NCBI RefSeq assembly: GCF_900162685.1
Contig: NZ_LT727828.1
Location: 708,824 to 772,823, forward strand
Length of the DNA stretch: 64,000 nt
Direction: 5' to 3'
DNA from: Terribacillus halophilus
Lineage (GTDB): Bacteria > Bacillota > Bacilli > Bacillales > Amphibacillaceae
The notes under the pieces are model-generated. The model saw only the letters and a program-made list of their open reading frames with translations. It searched no databases and had not been told where the DNA came from. Positions 14,961 through 23,018 of this stretch are shown here, piece by piece (positions within the stretch are counted from its first letter, which is position 1; every line of letters starts with the position of its first letter). Both the position numbers and the translations under genes were made by a program.

Positions 14961-17360
14961 GTGGAAAAGAACAGATCGACGTTGGCGAGTGTCCTTTTTG
15001 CAGGTCTATTTCTTGCTTGCTTAGCAGTGCTTCGGCCGTTAGATGTACAAGCCGAGGAAAGCTTCTATGCTTTTGCAGCGGGTACAGACACCGTGCAATT
15101 GTCGGATGGAAAAGTAGCTAAGGTGATAAACGCAGAGAATAGCTCGCTGCAAATTACTGGAGATGCAGAGGAACTTTATACATCAACTATCCCGGATACA
15201 GATGTAGCTTCCATTAAAGAAACGACCATTAAGAATGACTCTTATTTGATTGTGGAGTATCGAAAGCACGGTACGGCACAAGCGCTGCAGTTCGACATTT
15301 TACATGTCACAGCAGAAAACCTGGAACGCATTTATCAATCTGAATTATTTGAAGGAGCTCGACTGACAGTAGATGAAGCAAAAGCAACAGTTGAAGTCAG
15401 CTATCCAAAGATAGAGCAGAATGTACCGTTGGCAGCCCCAACGGAAGTGTATATCGAAGCATTTACAGTTACACCGCAGCAAGTACAGCAAGAAGGAAAG
15501 CGTACCGAAGCGGCAGATAAAGGTGTAAAAAGGAGTATGTTCCGTGCAAGTTCTGCGGATCATGCGAATCCAAGCTACGCTGAAATTAGCAAAAAGCTGA
15601 CGGATGCCGCCAATGCGTACAATGTGCCGCCGGAGATTGTGAAGTCGATCGCCTTTCGCGAAAGCGGCTGGAAGCAGTACTGGACTGGCAGCACGCCTTC
15701 CTATCAGCAGTCATGCTCGATCGCAGATGGTTCGAATGTCGTGATAGGCTATGATTGTATCGGAATCGGTATTATGCAGGTCTCCGATTATAATCGCGAT
15801 GATAAGGCCGAGATAGAACGTCTGATGTATGACATTGATTACAACATTGAGCGTGGAATGAAGATTCTGAAGGATAAGTGGAACGAAGCCAATGCAAAAG
15901 CTGAATCCAGCTTACCTTATCATTTAATTCCGATAGTAAACGATGGAAACCCTGATAAACTGGAAAACTGGTATTTTGCTATTCTAGCTTATAACGGCAG
16001 ATTAGAGCGCAATGATCCGATTGCTAACCCGCAGACAGCGTATCAGGAGCTTGTTTATAAGGAGATGGAGAATCAGTCGTTGATTTCTACGACACCATTC
16101 CCGACGCACTTACTCACTCCTGGAAGAATCACAGGGAAGCTTGGATCGTACTTCTCGTTCCAAACAGATCACATAACTACTCCAGGCCCCTTGCACGAAA
16201 GCACGCAGAACTTCCAGAAAGGCAGTACAGCTTATGTTACGGCTAATAGTCTGACATTTCGCAGCAGCCCCAACGGCTCTAAAATCGGATCACTGCCTAG
16301 AGGAGAGAAACTAACAATAACAGGAAACTACCAAACAAATGATTCTAATGTGAATCACTACGTTTGGTACCCTGTTCGAACAAGCAGCGGGAAAAACGGT
16401 TATGTTGCCAGCGGCTACTTAACCAAAGCGCCTGTTGTCGTGCACAACTTAGAAGGTGCCCGACGTAATGCGACAAGTGCCAGTATCTCCAATTACGGCT
16501 GGCACTTAGAGTCTCCGAAAGCAGTAGTGCTGGGGCGCAGTGATTTGCCGATTGATGCATTTACCGGAAGCGTCTTGGCAGCACAGCTAGATTCACCACT
16601 TTTACTGACGGATCAAGATGAACTAGAACAAGTGACAATTACGGAAATTGATAGACTAAATCCATCCATAATTTATATTATCGGCGCGGAACCGGCTATT
16701 TCGAGTAACGTGGAGAGCGAGCTGCGTAAACATTTCCCGGAGAGCAGCATAAAACGTATTGCTGGCTCGCACCGGTATGCAACAGCTGTTGAGGTAGCGA
16801 AAGAAGTGACGGAGGTGGCTAGTAAGCCTTCAGAGATTTTCTTGGCTGTCGGAGATGAAAAATCACCAGATGCGCTGACAATTGGACCGCATGCTGGTAA
16901 AGAAGGTATCCCAATCTTGCTGACAAGAACGGGCACACTGCATGAGGAAGTGAAGAAGTATATAACAAACAATGGCATTAGAAAAGTAACAATCATCGGT
17001 AGTGAAACAGTCGTCTCAAAACGTGTAGTAAACCAGATTCAGCTACTTGGTGCTTCTGTCGAACGTGTTTATGGGCCTGACCGCTATGCAACCAATGCGG
17101 CTGTTATTAAGAAGTACTACGAATCTAATCCGGATAAAGTCTTCTTTGCTAATGGTCAGACGACAGTAGATAGCCTGTCCGGTGCGCCACTGGGAGCAAA
17201 GTACGATGCTCCTATCGTTTTAACAAGGCCAAATGCAGTAACGAAACCAACAAGAGAACTCCTAAGCAAGATTGGCAAGCAGCCAGAGATATTTTATCTC
17301 GGATCAGAAGCAGCAATAGCTGAACGTACACGCAGTGAGCTTCAACATATTCTGCAGTAA
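14961..17360 (+). CDS. Secreted lysozyme/SLT-type hydrolase with SH3 and CWB2 repeats
   Basis: 799 residues. Signal peptide (about 1-30, cut near VQAEE), an N-terminal beta-rich region to about 190, a lysozyme-like transglycosylase domain at about 205-365 (VPPEIVKSIAFRESGWKQYW, where the Glu of FRESG is the likely catalytic acid; GIGIMQVS; AILAYNGR), a bacterial SH3 domain at about 415-490 (LTFRSSPNGSKIGSLPRGEKL) and three CWB2 cell-wall-binding repeats at about 500-799 (RIAGSHRYATAVEVA, RVYGPDRYATNAAVI and a degenerate third). CWB2 modules attach proteins non-covalently to anionic wall polymers, probably the teichoic or related polymers made by this window. GTG start at 14961 with GAGGG upstream. 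Role: wall remodelling outside the membrane. Substrate specificity inferred. Confidence 0.88.
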   Translation: MEKNRSTLASVLFAGLFLACLAVLRPLDVQAEESFYAFAAGTDTVQLSDGKVAKVINAENSSLQITGDAEELYTSTIPDTDVASIKETTIKNDSYLIVEYRKHGTAQALQFDILHVTAENLERIYQSELFEGARLTVDEAKATVEVSYPKIEQNVPLAAPTEVYIEAFTVTPQQVQQEGKRTEAADKGVKRSMFRASSADHANPSYAEISKKLTDAANAYNVPPEIVKSIAFRESGWKQYWTGSTPSYQQSCSIADGSNVVIGYDCIGIGIMQVSDYNRDDKAEIERLMYDIDYNIERGMKILKDKWNEANAKAESSLPYHLIPIVNDGNPDKLENWYFAILAYNGRLERNDPIANPQTAYQELVYKEMENQSLISTTPFPTHLLTPGRITGKLGSYFSFQTDHITTPGPLHESTQNFQKGSTAYVTANSLTFRSSPNGSKIGSLPRGEKLTITGNYQTNDSNVNHYVWYPVRTSSGKNGYVASGYLTKAPVVVHNLEGARRNATSASISNYGWHLESPKAVVLGRSDLPIDAFTGSVLAAQLDSPLLLTDQDELEQVTITEIDRLNPSIIYIIGAEPAISSNVESELRKHFPESSIKRIAGSHRYATAVEVAKEVTEVASKPSEIFLAVGDEKSPDALTIGPHAGKEGIPILLTRTGTLHEEVKKYITNNGIRKVTIIGSETVVSKRVVNQIQLLGASVERVYGPDRYATNAAVIKKYYESNPDKVFFANGQTTVDSLSGAPLGAKYDAPIVLTRPNAVTKPTRELLSKIGKQPEIFYLGSEAAIAERTRSELQHILQ

Positions 17361-17363
17361 TTA

Positions 17364-17402
17364 GGAAGGAGCACGAACATAGCGATGTTTGTGCTCCTTC
17401 CT
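17364..17402 (+). terminator. Long hairpin after the CWB2 hydrolase gene
   Basis: AGGAAGGAGCACGAACAT pairs with ATGTTTGTGCTCCTTCCT (one G-U). No T run follows, so it may stabilise the mRNA end or terminate weakly. Confidence 0.6.
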
Positions 17403-17472
17403 CAACCATAAGATTTTCAATAATTAGAAAAATATAGTATAGTAAATCTATCACAGTAAAGGAGGCGTTTTC

Positions 17473-17751
17473 ATGAAAAGCACTGGAATAACGAGACGTG
17501 TTGACCATCTTGGCCGTGTTGTTGTGCCGAAAGAAATTAGAAGAGAGTTCGGCATTGAGGAGAAAGATCCAGTGGAAATTTTCGTTGAAGGTGATAAGAT
17601 CATCTTCCGAAAATATCAGCCTGGTTTTACTTGTGCGATAACCGGAGAGATTACATCAGAGAATAAGCAGTATGCAGATAATTTATACCTTAGTCCGGAA
17701 GGTGCGCGTATTCTTTACGATAAATTAAAAGATGAATTGGAGACCAAATAA
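17473..17751 (+). CDS. AbrB/Abh-family transition-state regulator
   Basis: 92 residues. N-terminal swapped-hairpin DNA-binding domain with TGITRRVDHLGRVVVPKEIR (AbrB: TGIVRKVDELGRVVIPIELR) and C-terminal domain ITGEITSENKQYADNLYLSPEGA as in Abh and AbrB. These tetrameric regulators bind AT-rich flexible sites and repress stationary-phase, biofilm and competence genes during exponential growth. Divergence from both B. subtilis proteins is too large to choose abrB or abh. ATG at 17473 with AAAGGAGG upstream. Single-gene transcript with a terminator. Confidence 0.9.
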   Translation: MKSTGITRRVDHLGRVVVPKEIRREFGIEEKDPVEIFVEGDKIIFRKYQPGFTCAITGEITSENKQYADNLYLSPEGARILYDKLKDELETK

Positions 17752-17797
17752 AAAAGACGAGACTGACAATCTATGTCGCTCGTCTTTCTTTTTTTAT
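17751..17797. terminator. Bidirectional terminator between AbrB-type and SDR genes
   Basis: AAAGACGAG/CTCGTCTTT stem with inner GACA/TGTC; A-run before and T-run after serve the two convergent genes. Confidence 0.85.
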
Positions 17798-18564
17798 ACG
17801 GAAGTTGTTCCTTGACCGCCGTCAATGCGGAAATAAGAACCGGTAATAAAGCTCGCCTTATTAGAAGCGAGAAAGAGCATGACGTCGGTTATCTCTTTCA
17901 CTTTTCCATAACGATTCATAGGTACACTTGCTTCAAAACCGCGGCGAGCGGCTTCCTCGTGCCCGCTGGCGGCTTTTGTTTCAATCGCATCCATCCACTC
18001 TGTATCAGCCGCCGAAGGACATACCGCGTTTATGCGTATTCCATACTCCGCTACCTCTAAAGCGGCAGTTTTGTTCAAGCCGAGCAAAGCATGCTTGGAA
18101 GCTACATACGTACTCATACCAGGACCGCCTAGCAAGCTCCCAGCGCAAGCAGTATTGACGACGGCACCGCCTTTTTGTTGAATCATCGCGCGCAGCACAT
18201 GCTTTAATCCAAGAAAAGCACCAACAACATTTACTTGGAGCACTTCTTGAAGACTTTCAGCTGTTTGTTCCGTTATTGGAAGAAAATCACCACTTACTCC
18301 AGCGTGATTAATAAACACATCAATACGTCCAAAATGATCAATTGTTTCTTGGACGTAACGTTCTGTATCTTGTTCACTCGTCACATCAGCCGGCAGCAGA
18401 AGCTTTTCAGTGTCAATAGAAGCAGCAGCTTCTTCTAAAGCTGTTTGTGATAGATCAACTAAAGCAAGCTTTGCACCTGCATCAGCAAAAGCTAGGGCTG
18501 CAGCTGACCCGATACTACCGGCAGCACCAGTGATCAATACGACCTTATTATGAAATTCCTTCAC
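17794..18564 (-). CDS. Short-chain dehydrogenase/reductase
   Basis: 256 residues, classical SDR. Cofactor loop TGAAGSIGSAAALAFADAG near the N-terminus, LVDLS after strand 2 (Asp suggests NAD preference), NHAGVS in place of NNAG, and the catalytic Y-x3-K in YVASKHALLG; C-terminus RIDGGQGTTSV. Substrate cannot be read. It is transcribed divergently from a TetR-type gene, a common arrangement in which the regulator controls the dehydrogenase. Minus-strand ATG at 18564 with TAGGAGGC upstream. Confidence 0.9.
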   Translation of the reverse strand: MKEFHNKVVLITGAAGSIGSAAALAFADAGAKLALVDLSQTALEEAAASIDTEKLLLPADVTSEQDTERYVQETIDHFGRIDVFINHAGVSGDFLPITEQTAESLQEVLQVNVVGAFLGLKHVLRAMIQQKGGAVVNTACAGSLLGGPGMSTYVASKHALLGLNKTAALEVAEYGIRINAVCPSAADTEWMDAIETKAASGHEEAARRGFEASVPMNRYGKVKEITDVMLFLASNKASFITGSYFRIDGGQGTTSV

Positions 18565-18609
18565 TGTGCTTAGCCTCCTAAATTTCGAACAGAAAAATCA
18601 ATGTATACC

Positions 18610-18660
18610 TTGTTACAGTAATCTTAGCGCATTGACAGGGAAGTAACAATACGCAATAAT
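18610..18660 (+). promoter_or_regulatory. Promoter of the TetR-type gene with flanking inverted repeat
   Basis: TTGACA (18632-18637), 17-base spacer, AATAAT (18655-18660). TTGTTAC at 18610 and GTAACAA at 18643 form a wide inverted repeat around the -35, a possible repressor site in the divergent gap. Confidence 0.65.
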
Positions 18661-18743
18661 CTGGGTAATGTAACCTAATCAACACTTGTATAAAAATAAT
18701 ACAGCAGAATGATAATAAACAAACAAAAAGGACTGTTTTGTTG

Positions 18744-19358
18744 ATGAATGGGAAGACAGATCGTCGTAGCAAGAGGAGCATAAACGCGCTTAAGCGAGCA
18801 TATGTTGACTTGGTTTTAGCTGAAGAAGAGAAACGAATCAGTATTCAGCAAATTGCTGATAAAGCAGATTATAATCGCGGTACTTTTTACAAGCACTTTG
18901 CCGATAAGGAGAGCTTGAAAGAAAGAATTTTGCAGGATTTTTTGGATGGCATTGCAATAGCATTGCTAGAGCCTTATAAAAATAGTGCTTATGTTAATTT
19001 ACAAGAGCAGGCTCCGTCAACGATGCGGATTTTCACACATATCTATGAGGAGAGACGCGTTTTACAGGCACTGCGAATCTTGTATTCAGATATACATGAC
19101 AAGATGCTGAACGTTTTTGTTGCATGCTTATCTGGAGATTTCTATATGAAAACGGAGGAACCGAGTATCCCAGTGGATTATGATTTGATGATTCATTTTC
19201 AAATGGCAGCTACTGTTGGTTTCATCATGAGGTGGGCAGATACAGACTTTAAGTTTTCCACCTTACATGTATCACAGCAATTCACCGAGCTGGTGAGAGT
19301 TCGTCCTTACAGGTTAATTAATACGAATATAGCAGAAGAAAAAGACTCCCATTTATGA
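18744..19358 (+). CDS. TetR/AcrR-family regulator
   Basis: 204 residues from the ATG at 18744 (TTG codons at 18738 and 18741 are alternatives; AAGGA is upstream of all three). N-terminal helix-turn-helix ISIQQIADKADYNRGTFYKHFADKESL is standard TetR; the C-terminal all-helical ligand domain resembles the TetR_C_8-type regulators of Gram-positives. Most likely represses itself and the divergent SDR gene on binding an unknown small molecule. Its promoter carries a wide inverted repeat. Confidence 0.88.
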   Translation: MNGKTDRRSKRSINALKRAYVDLVLAEEEKRISIQQIADKADYNRGTFYKHFADKESLKERILQDFLDGIAIALLEPYKNSAYVNLQEQAPSTMRIFTHIYEERRVLQALRILYSDIHDKMLNVFVACLSGDFYMKTEEPSIPVDYDLMIHFQMAATVGFIMRWADTDFKFSTLHVSQQFTELVRVRPYRLINTNIAEEKDSHL

Positions 19359-19382
19359 TGTATGAAATGGGAGTCTTTTTTT
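19339..19382. terminator. Bidirectional terminator
   Basis: AAAAGACTCCCATTT pairs with AAATGGGAGTCTTTT between the convergent TetR-type and EamA-type genes; A-run and T-run on both sides. Confidence 0.9.
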
Positions 19383-19707
19383 AAAGGACAAGACATGCGG
19401 CGCCAGCAACAAGCAGTCCGACACCGACAGTTTGCCGCAATTTAATATGTTCTTTGAGAAAATAATACGAAAGTAAGAGCGTCCACACATACGTAATCGC
19501 CGTCAGCGGGAAGACGACCGAGTAGGGAAGCAGCGTCAGCACATAGATATTGATTATAGCTGCTGAACCATAGCAGGCAAGCCCGATGAACAAAGCACGG
19601 TAAGTGTTTACCAGCGGGTCGCTGGCTCGTTTGAAGAAGAATCCGCCAAATGCTCCGAGCAGTGTGCAAGAGATTAATAATATCCAGCTAATTGTCTCCG
19701 CCTCCAA
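19381..19707 (-). CDS. Small EamA/SMR-type flippase subunit 2
   Basis: 108 residues with four membrane helices. FFFKRASDPLVNTY and TAITYVWTLLLSYYFLKEHIKLRQ are the half-EamA (DMT/SMR) pattern. The start overlaps the end of the preceding four-helix gene by 20 bases, so the two are translationally coupled and probably form a heterodimer, as ArnE/ArnF do when flipping aminoarabinose-undecaprenyl phosphate. Last gene of a minus-strand operon with a GT2 polyprenyl-sugar synthase and a large membrane glycosyltransferase. Role inferred: flip the polyprenyl-phosphate sugar to the outside. Confidence 0.75.
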   Translation of the reverse strand: MEAETISWILLISCTLLGAFGGFFFKRASDPLVNTYRALFIGLACYGSAAIINIYVLTLLPYSVVFPLTAITYVWTLLLSYYFLKEHIKLRQTVGVGLLVAGAACLVL

Positions 19708-20044
19708 TCAAAATGGCACCGACAATAATTAATGCAGTGCCAAAGACGTGCATTGGTGAAATATGTTCTTCTAAGAAAAACGCCCCCATGAATAATGCAA
19801 ACACATAACCAAGGCTTAGCATCGGGTGCAGCACGCTTAGCTTACCAAATCGAAACGCCGTTATCATTGTTACCGCTCCTGCACCGTAACAAATGCAGCC
19901 AATCAGGAGAGGAAGATTAATCTCTCCATCCGCAATCTTCCATAGTAACTGCCCAACACTTGTGAAAGCTGCAGACAGCAGAATCAACGCAAGGCCAAGC
20001 TTGGGCTTATGCTGCGGATTAATTTCGGGCTGCGTGTACGCCAT
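19688..20044 (-). CDS. Small EamA/SMR-type flippase subunit 1
   Basis: 118 residues from the ATG at 20044 (AAAGGAG upstream), four membrane helices. LLSAAFTSVGQLLWKIADG and SLGYVFALFMGAFFLEEHISPMHVFGTALIIVGAIL are typical SMR/half-EamA sequences, ArnE/ArnF-like. The reading frame overlaps the upstream glycosyltransferase gene by 26 bases and the second flippase gene by 20 bases. Presumed partner of the following gene in a heterodimeric lipid-sugar flippase. Could instead be a drug exporter of the SMR class, but the operon context argues for a glycolipid. Confidence 0.75.
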   Translation of the reverse strand: MAYTQPEINPQHKPKLGLALILLSAAFTSVGQLLWKIADGEINLPLLIGCICYGAGAVTMITAFRFGKLSVLHPMLSLGYVFALFMGAFFLEEHISPMHVFGTALIIVGAILIGGGDN

Positions 20045-21758
20045 AAGCTGGCTCCTTTCCTTTCTTATACAGACAAGCAAAGAGCAGGAAGAAGATACTT
20101 ACCATTGCATTGCTTACAAGGTAACGGTAATCCTGTGCTGGCAAGCCGACAAAGATTGTCGCTGTATTAAAAAGAACTGGTAAGATCGGCAGCCAAGCTA
20201 CTGCTCCTAACTTACGAGAAGCAATCAAGCTGAAAAAGATAATGAGAATACTGAATACAGCAGGGCGCCAGAAAAGTTCTTCTGTATGATAGCGAGATGT
20301 CTCTAGTAAATAGTCTGCAGAATCGTACAATGCTTGGCTGACCGGCTTTGTTTCAAGTCCCATGTCATTAGGGTCCACATCAATTGTGTAAGGATTCGTA
20401 TATCCATCAACTGGTTTATTGATTTGCCATACTAATGAGGTTTGTTTTAAATAAGCCTCTATCACCAAGGCGGGATTTTGCTTCACAATATCGAACCACA
20501 CGGATAGATATTTACCCATATCTTCTACGATAACTTCATCATCAAAATTGTCGTGGAATTTGATTCGATCTGTTAAATACGGATTATAAGCATCCCAGTC
20601 AGTTATCGGCAGAATAGTATCCAAGTAAGTAAGCTGTTTCTCTGACAGATTTCCGTCCTGAGAGACAACAGCAGCTATTTGTTGTGTTGGGATACTCAAG
20701 GATTCATTCGGATTGGCTGATTGAATGTTATATGCTGTAAACACTGGTCCAGTAACAATCACATAAAGAGCAGAGACGAGCACAAGCGGTGTCAGCAGCT
20801 GCTTCCAAATGCGGCGGTAGGCGATAAGCATGCCAATTGCAGTCAGAATGGCAATCGGCAATCCGTTATTTCGGAAAAATGCAATTCCTAATAACACGAC
20901 TGTAAAGGTAGCAATTCCGCTCCATGTGCGCAGATTTTTCCCTTCTTGTAATACAGTCTTCATAACAAAGATTGTCAGGAAAACGATAAAAGTACTATAA
21001 ACAACATCCTTCCAGAGAATGGTGGAGAAGATACCGTTGATTGGCAGTACCGCCCAAAGTATAGCCGCTACCCACGCAATTTTCTTTCCAAGGCCATATT
21101 GGCGGAAGGAATAAAGTCCATATGCATAAACAAAAGACAGAAGCAGCATTTGGAAAACAACAATGACAGCTGGTGAATCCCAAATTTGCGTTAATGCTAG
21201 AATGACCATTGTATAAGCAAATGGATGCCAGTTGTTAAATTCCATGTTCTCCACTTGCCGCCAATGGTTCAAAGAATCCGGACTCATATTCCCTGGGAAG
21301 AAGGCCAGCAAATAAAACATCCAGACAAAGAGCATCGGCAGCATATACCATACGATCGTCCACTTGCTTACTTCAGAACGCTGCCAAACATATCCCCCTC
21401 TCAATAGGAGAAAGGCAATAAAGGAAAAGAAACAGAAAATAGTTGCCAGTGAAAGGAAATCAATAATAACCGTCTCATACCAAGGACGATTAAGAAACAG
21501 CGGCCAGTCAATTAAGCTGATTAATGTGAATACAGACAGCAGCGTAATACCAGCTAATATGTAACGACGTTCCAGAATCGCATGGGTTATCCCCCTGCGA
21601 AACGTCAAGAAAGCAAAAAAGAAACAGATGCTAATCCCAGTAAGAACAGCATACTTCAAAAGTGATGTATCCTGTCTTTCCTGCATAACAGCTAATACAG
21701 AAATAGTGGCTGCAAAACCTGCAGCCACACTTATCAAAAGGTTTCGGAATTGCAGCAT
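20019..21758 (-). CDS. Large multispanning membrane protein, putative GT-C glycosyltransferase
   Basis: 579 residues with about twelve membrane segments and a soluble stretch at about 335-475. The loop after the sixth hydrophobic region has FFPGNMSPDSLNHWRQ, where a conserved acidic residue follows the first outside loop, and later LWKDVVYSTF and FFRNNGLP; these are seen in YkoS-type/DUF6020 proteins, which I place near the GT-C (PMT/ArnT) superfamily. Such enzymes take sugar from polyprenyl phosphate on the outer face and attach it to a surface acceptor. ATG start (TAATG) shares one base with the stop of the GT2 gene. Acceptor may be a teichoic acid, polysaccharide or protein; not determinable here. 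Confidence 0.62.
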   Translation of the reverse strand: MLQFRNLLISVAAGFAATISVLAVMQERQDTSLLKYAVLTGISICFFFAFLTFRRGITHAILERRYILAGITLLSVFTLISLIDWPLFLNRPWYETVIIDFLSLATIFCFFSFIAFLLLRGGYVWQRSEVSKWTIVWYMLPMLFVWMFYLLAFFPGNMSPDSLNHWRQVENMEFNNWHPFAYTMVILALTQIWDSPAVIVVFQMLLLSFVYAYGLYSFRQYGLGKKIAWVAAILWAVLPINGIFSTILWKDVVYSTFIVFLTIFVMKTVLQEGKNLRTWSGIATFTVVLLGIAFFRNNGLPIAILTAIGMLIAYRRIWKQLLTPLVLVSALYVIVTGPVFTAYNIQSANPNESLSIPTQQIAAVVSQDGNLSEKQLTYLDTILPITDWDAYNPYLTDRIKFHDNFDDEVIVEDMGKYLSVWFDIVKQNPALVIEAYLKQTSLVWQINKPVDGYTNPYTIDVDPNDMGLETKPVSQALYDSADYLLETSRYHTEELFWRPAVFSILIIFFSLIASRKLGAVAWLPILPVLFNTATIFVGLPAQDYRYLVSNAMVSIFFLLFACLYKKGKEPAYGVHAARN

Positions 21759-22726
21759 TACATAGAGCCTCCAGTTCTAGTCATACCTTGGACAGGTATT
21801 GGTTTCGTTTCAGCTTGGATTCGATTCAATTCCAATTCGTACTGCTTTCGCTGATTGGAAGCCACAGTATCCAGTATGGCACCGCAGCCGAAGCTCAGCA
21901 CCGATAGTACAACCAACCCGACAGCCAGAATAGCAGAAGGTACACGAGTGATGAATTGCGTATTAAAGTATTCAACGATAACTGGTATTCCAACAACTAA
22001 ACCGAGCACAAGAAACAGCATGGACCATGCTGTGAAGAATAGCATCGGTTTATACTCCTTGAATAGCGTGAAAATCTTATACAAAACTTTGCGCCCATCT
22101 GCTAATGTATTCAGTTTTGAATAACTTCCTTCTGGACGGTCCCGATACAAAATCGGCACTTCGACAATCGAAAGCCGCTTGTCTAACGCATGGATTGTCA
22201 TTTCTGTTTCTATCTCGAAACCAGGACTCATAATCGGCATTGTTTTAACAAACAAGCGGTCAAAAGCGCGGTATCCGGTCATAATGTCGTTAAGTTTCTT
22301 TTTATAAAGAAAGTTGATACAGTTCTTTACCATCGTATTGCCAAGGTTATGGAACTTACGTTTATTTTCTTTCACATACGTACCATTTGACAGTCGGTCA
22401 CCAATGACCATATTTGCTCGTCCTTCTTGAATTGGCGCAATTAGATCATGTACAAATTCAGCGGGATACGTGTTGTCTCCATCCACCATTACATAGCAGT
22501 CAGCATCAATATTGCGGAACATAGTACGAACAACGTGTCCTTTTCCTTGCTGGAATTCTTGGCGGACAATCGCACCATGCTTTCGTGCCACTTCACTTGT
22601 TTTGTCCTTTGAATTATTGTCGAACACGTATATATCTGCATTCGGCAGCTGTTTCCTGAAAGCTTCAATAACGTCACCGATAGTCTGTTCCTCGTTGTAG
22701 CATGGAATCAATACAGCTATTTTCAA
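21758..22726 (-). CDS. GT2 polyprenyl-phosphate sugar synthase
   Basis: 322 residues. N-terminal GT-A domain with KIAVLIPCYNEEQTIGDVI and the metal motif YVMVDGDNTYP (DGD), acceptor region DIMTGYRAFDRLFVK, PILYRDRPEGSYSKL, then two C-terminal membrane helices. This is the dolichyl-phosphate-mannose/glucose synthase class (like CsbB, YkcC, YkoT): transfer from a nucleotide sugar to undecaprenyl phosphate at the inner face. The TTG at 22726 is chosen because GGAG precedes it at normal distance and it gives the usual MKIAVLIPCYNE start; a GTG at 22735 is possible. First gene of the four-gene operon. Confidence 0.85.
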   Translation of the reverse strand: MKIAVLIPCYNEEQTIGDVIEAFRKQLPNADIYVFDNNSKDKTSEVARKHGAIVRQEFQQGKGHVVRTMFRNIDADCYVMVDGDNTYPAEFVHDLIAPIQEGRANMVIGDRLSNGTYVKENKRKFHNLGNTMVKNCINFLYKKKLNDIMTGYRAFDRLFVKTMPIMSPGFEIETEMTIHALDKRLSIVEVPILYRDRPEGSYSKLNTLADGRKVLYKIFTLFKEYKPMLFFTAWSMLFLVLGLVVGIPVIVEYFNTQFITRVPSAILAVGLVVLSVLSFGCGAILDTVASNQRKQYELELNRIQAETKPIPVQGMTRTGGSM

Positions 22727-22903
22727 TACGTACACTCCATTCCTTTTCTAGGATATGTCGAACCAAGTCTAGCAAAGGATTATTATGCAACTGTTAATAA
22801 ATGGTGAAGTAATTGTAAATAGTTTATTTTTGCGAATGTATTGTAAAGAAATCCCCGAGATCAATAGAGTGAAGGGTTCGGGCATTTTGAGCACAACAGC
22901 AAA

Positions 22904-22920
22904 CGTTAAGTTACTGTAAA
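22904..22920 (+). promoter_or_regulatory. WalR/PhoP-like direct repeat before the flippase gene
   Basis: CGTTAA-N5-TGTAAA, one base off TGTWAH-N5-TGTWAH. A further triple of hexamers with 11-base phase (TGTTAA, GGTGAA, TGTAAA) lies at about 22793-22820. Binding is inferred. Confidence 0.4.
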
Positions 22921-23018
22921 TTGCCTTGAAACAGCTTTCGATTCAGTCTTATAATTTAGCAAGCAATACGCATCTCATCAGCTGCACGCTGTATGGGCAT
23001 ATAGAGAGAGGTCCTATC

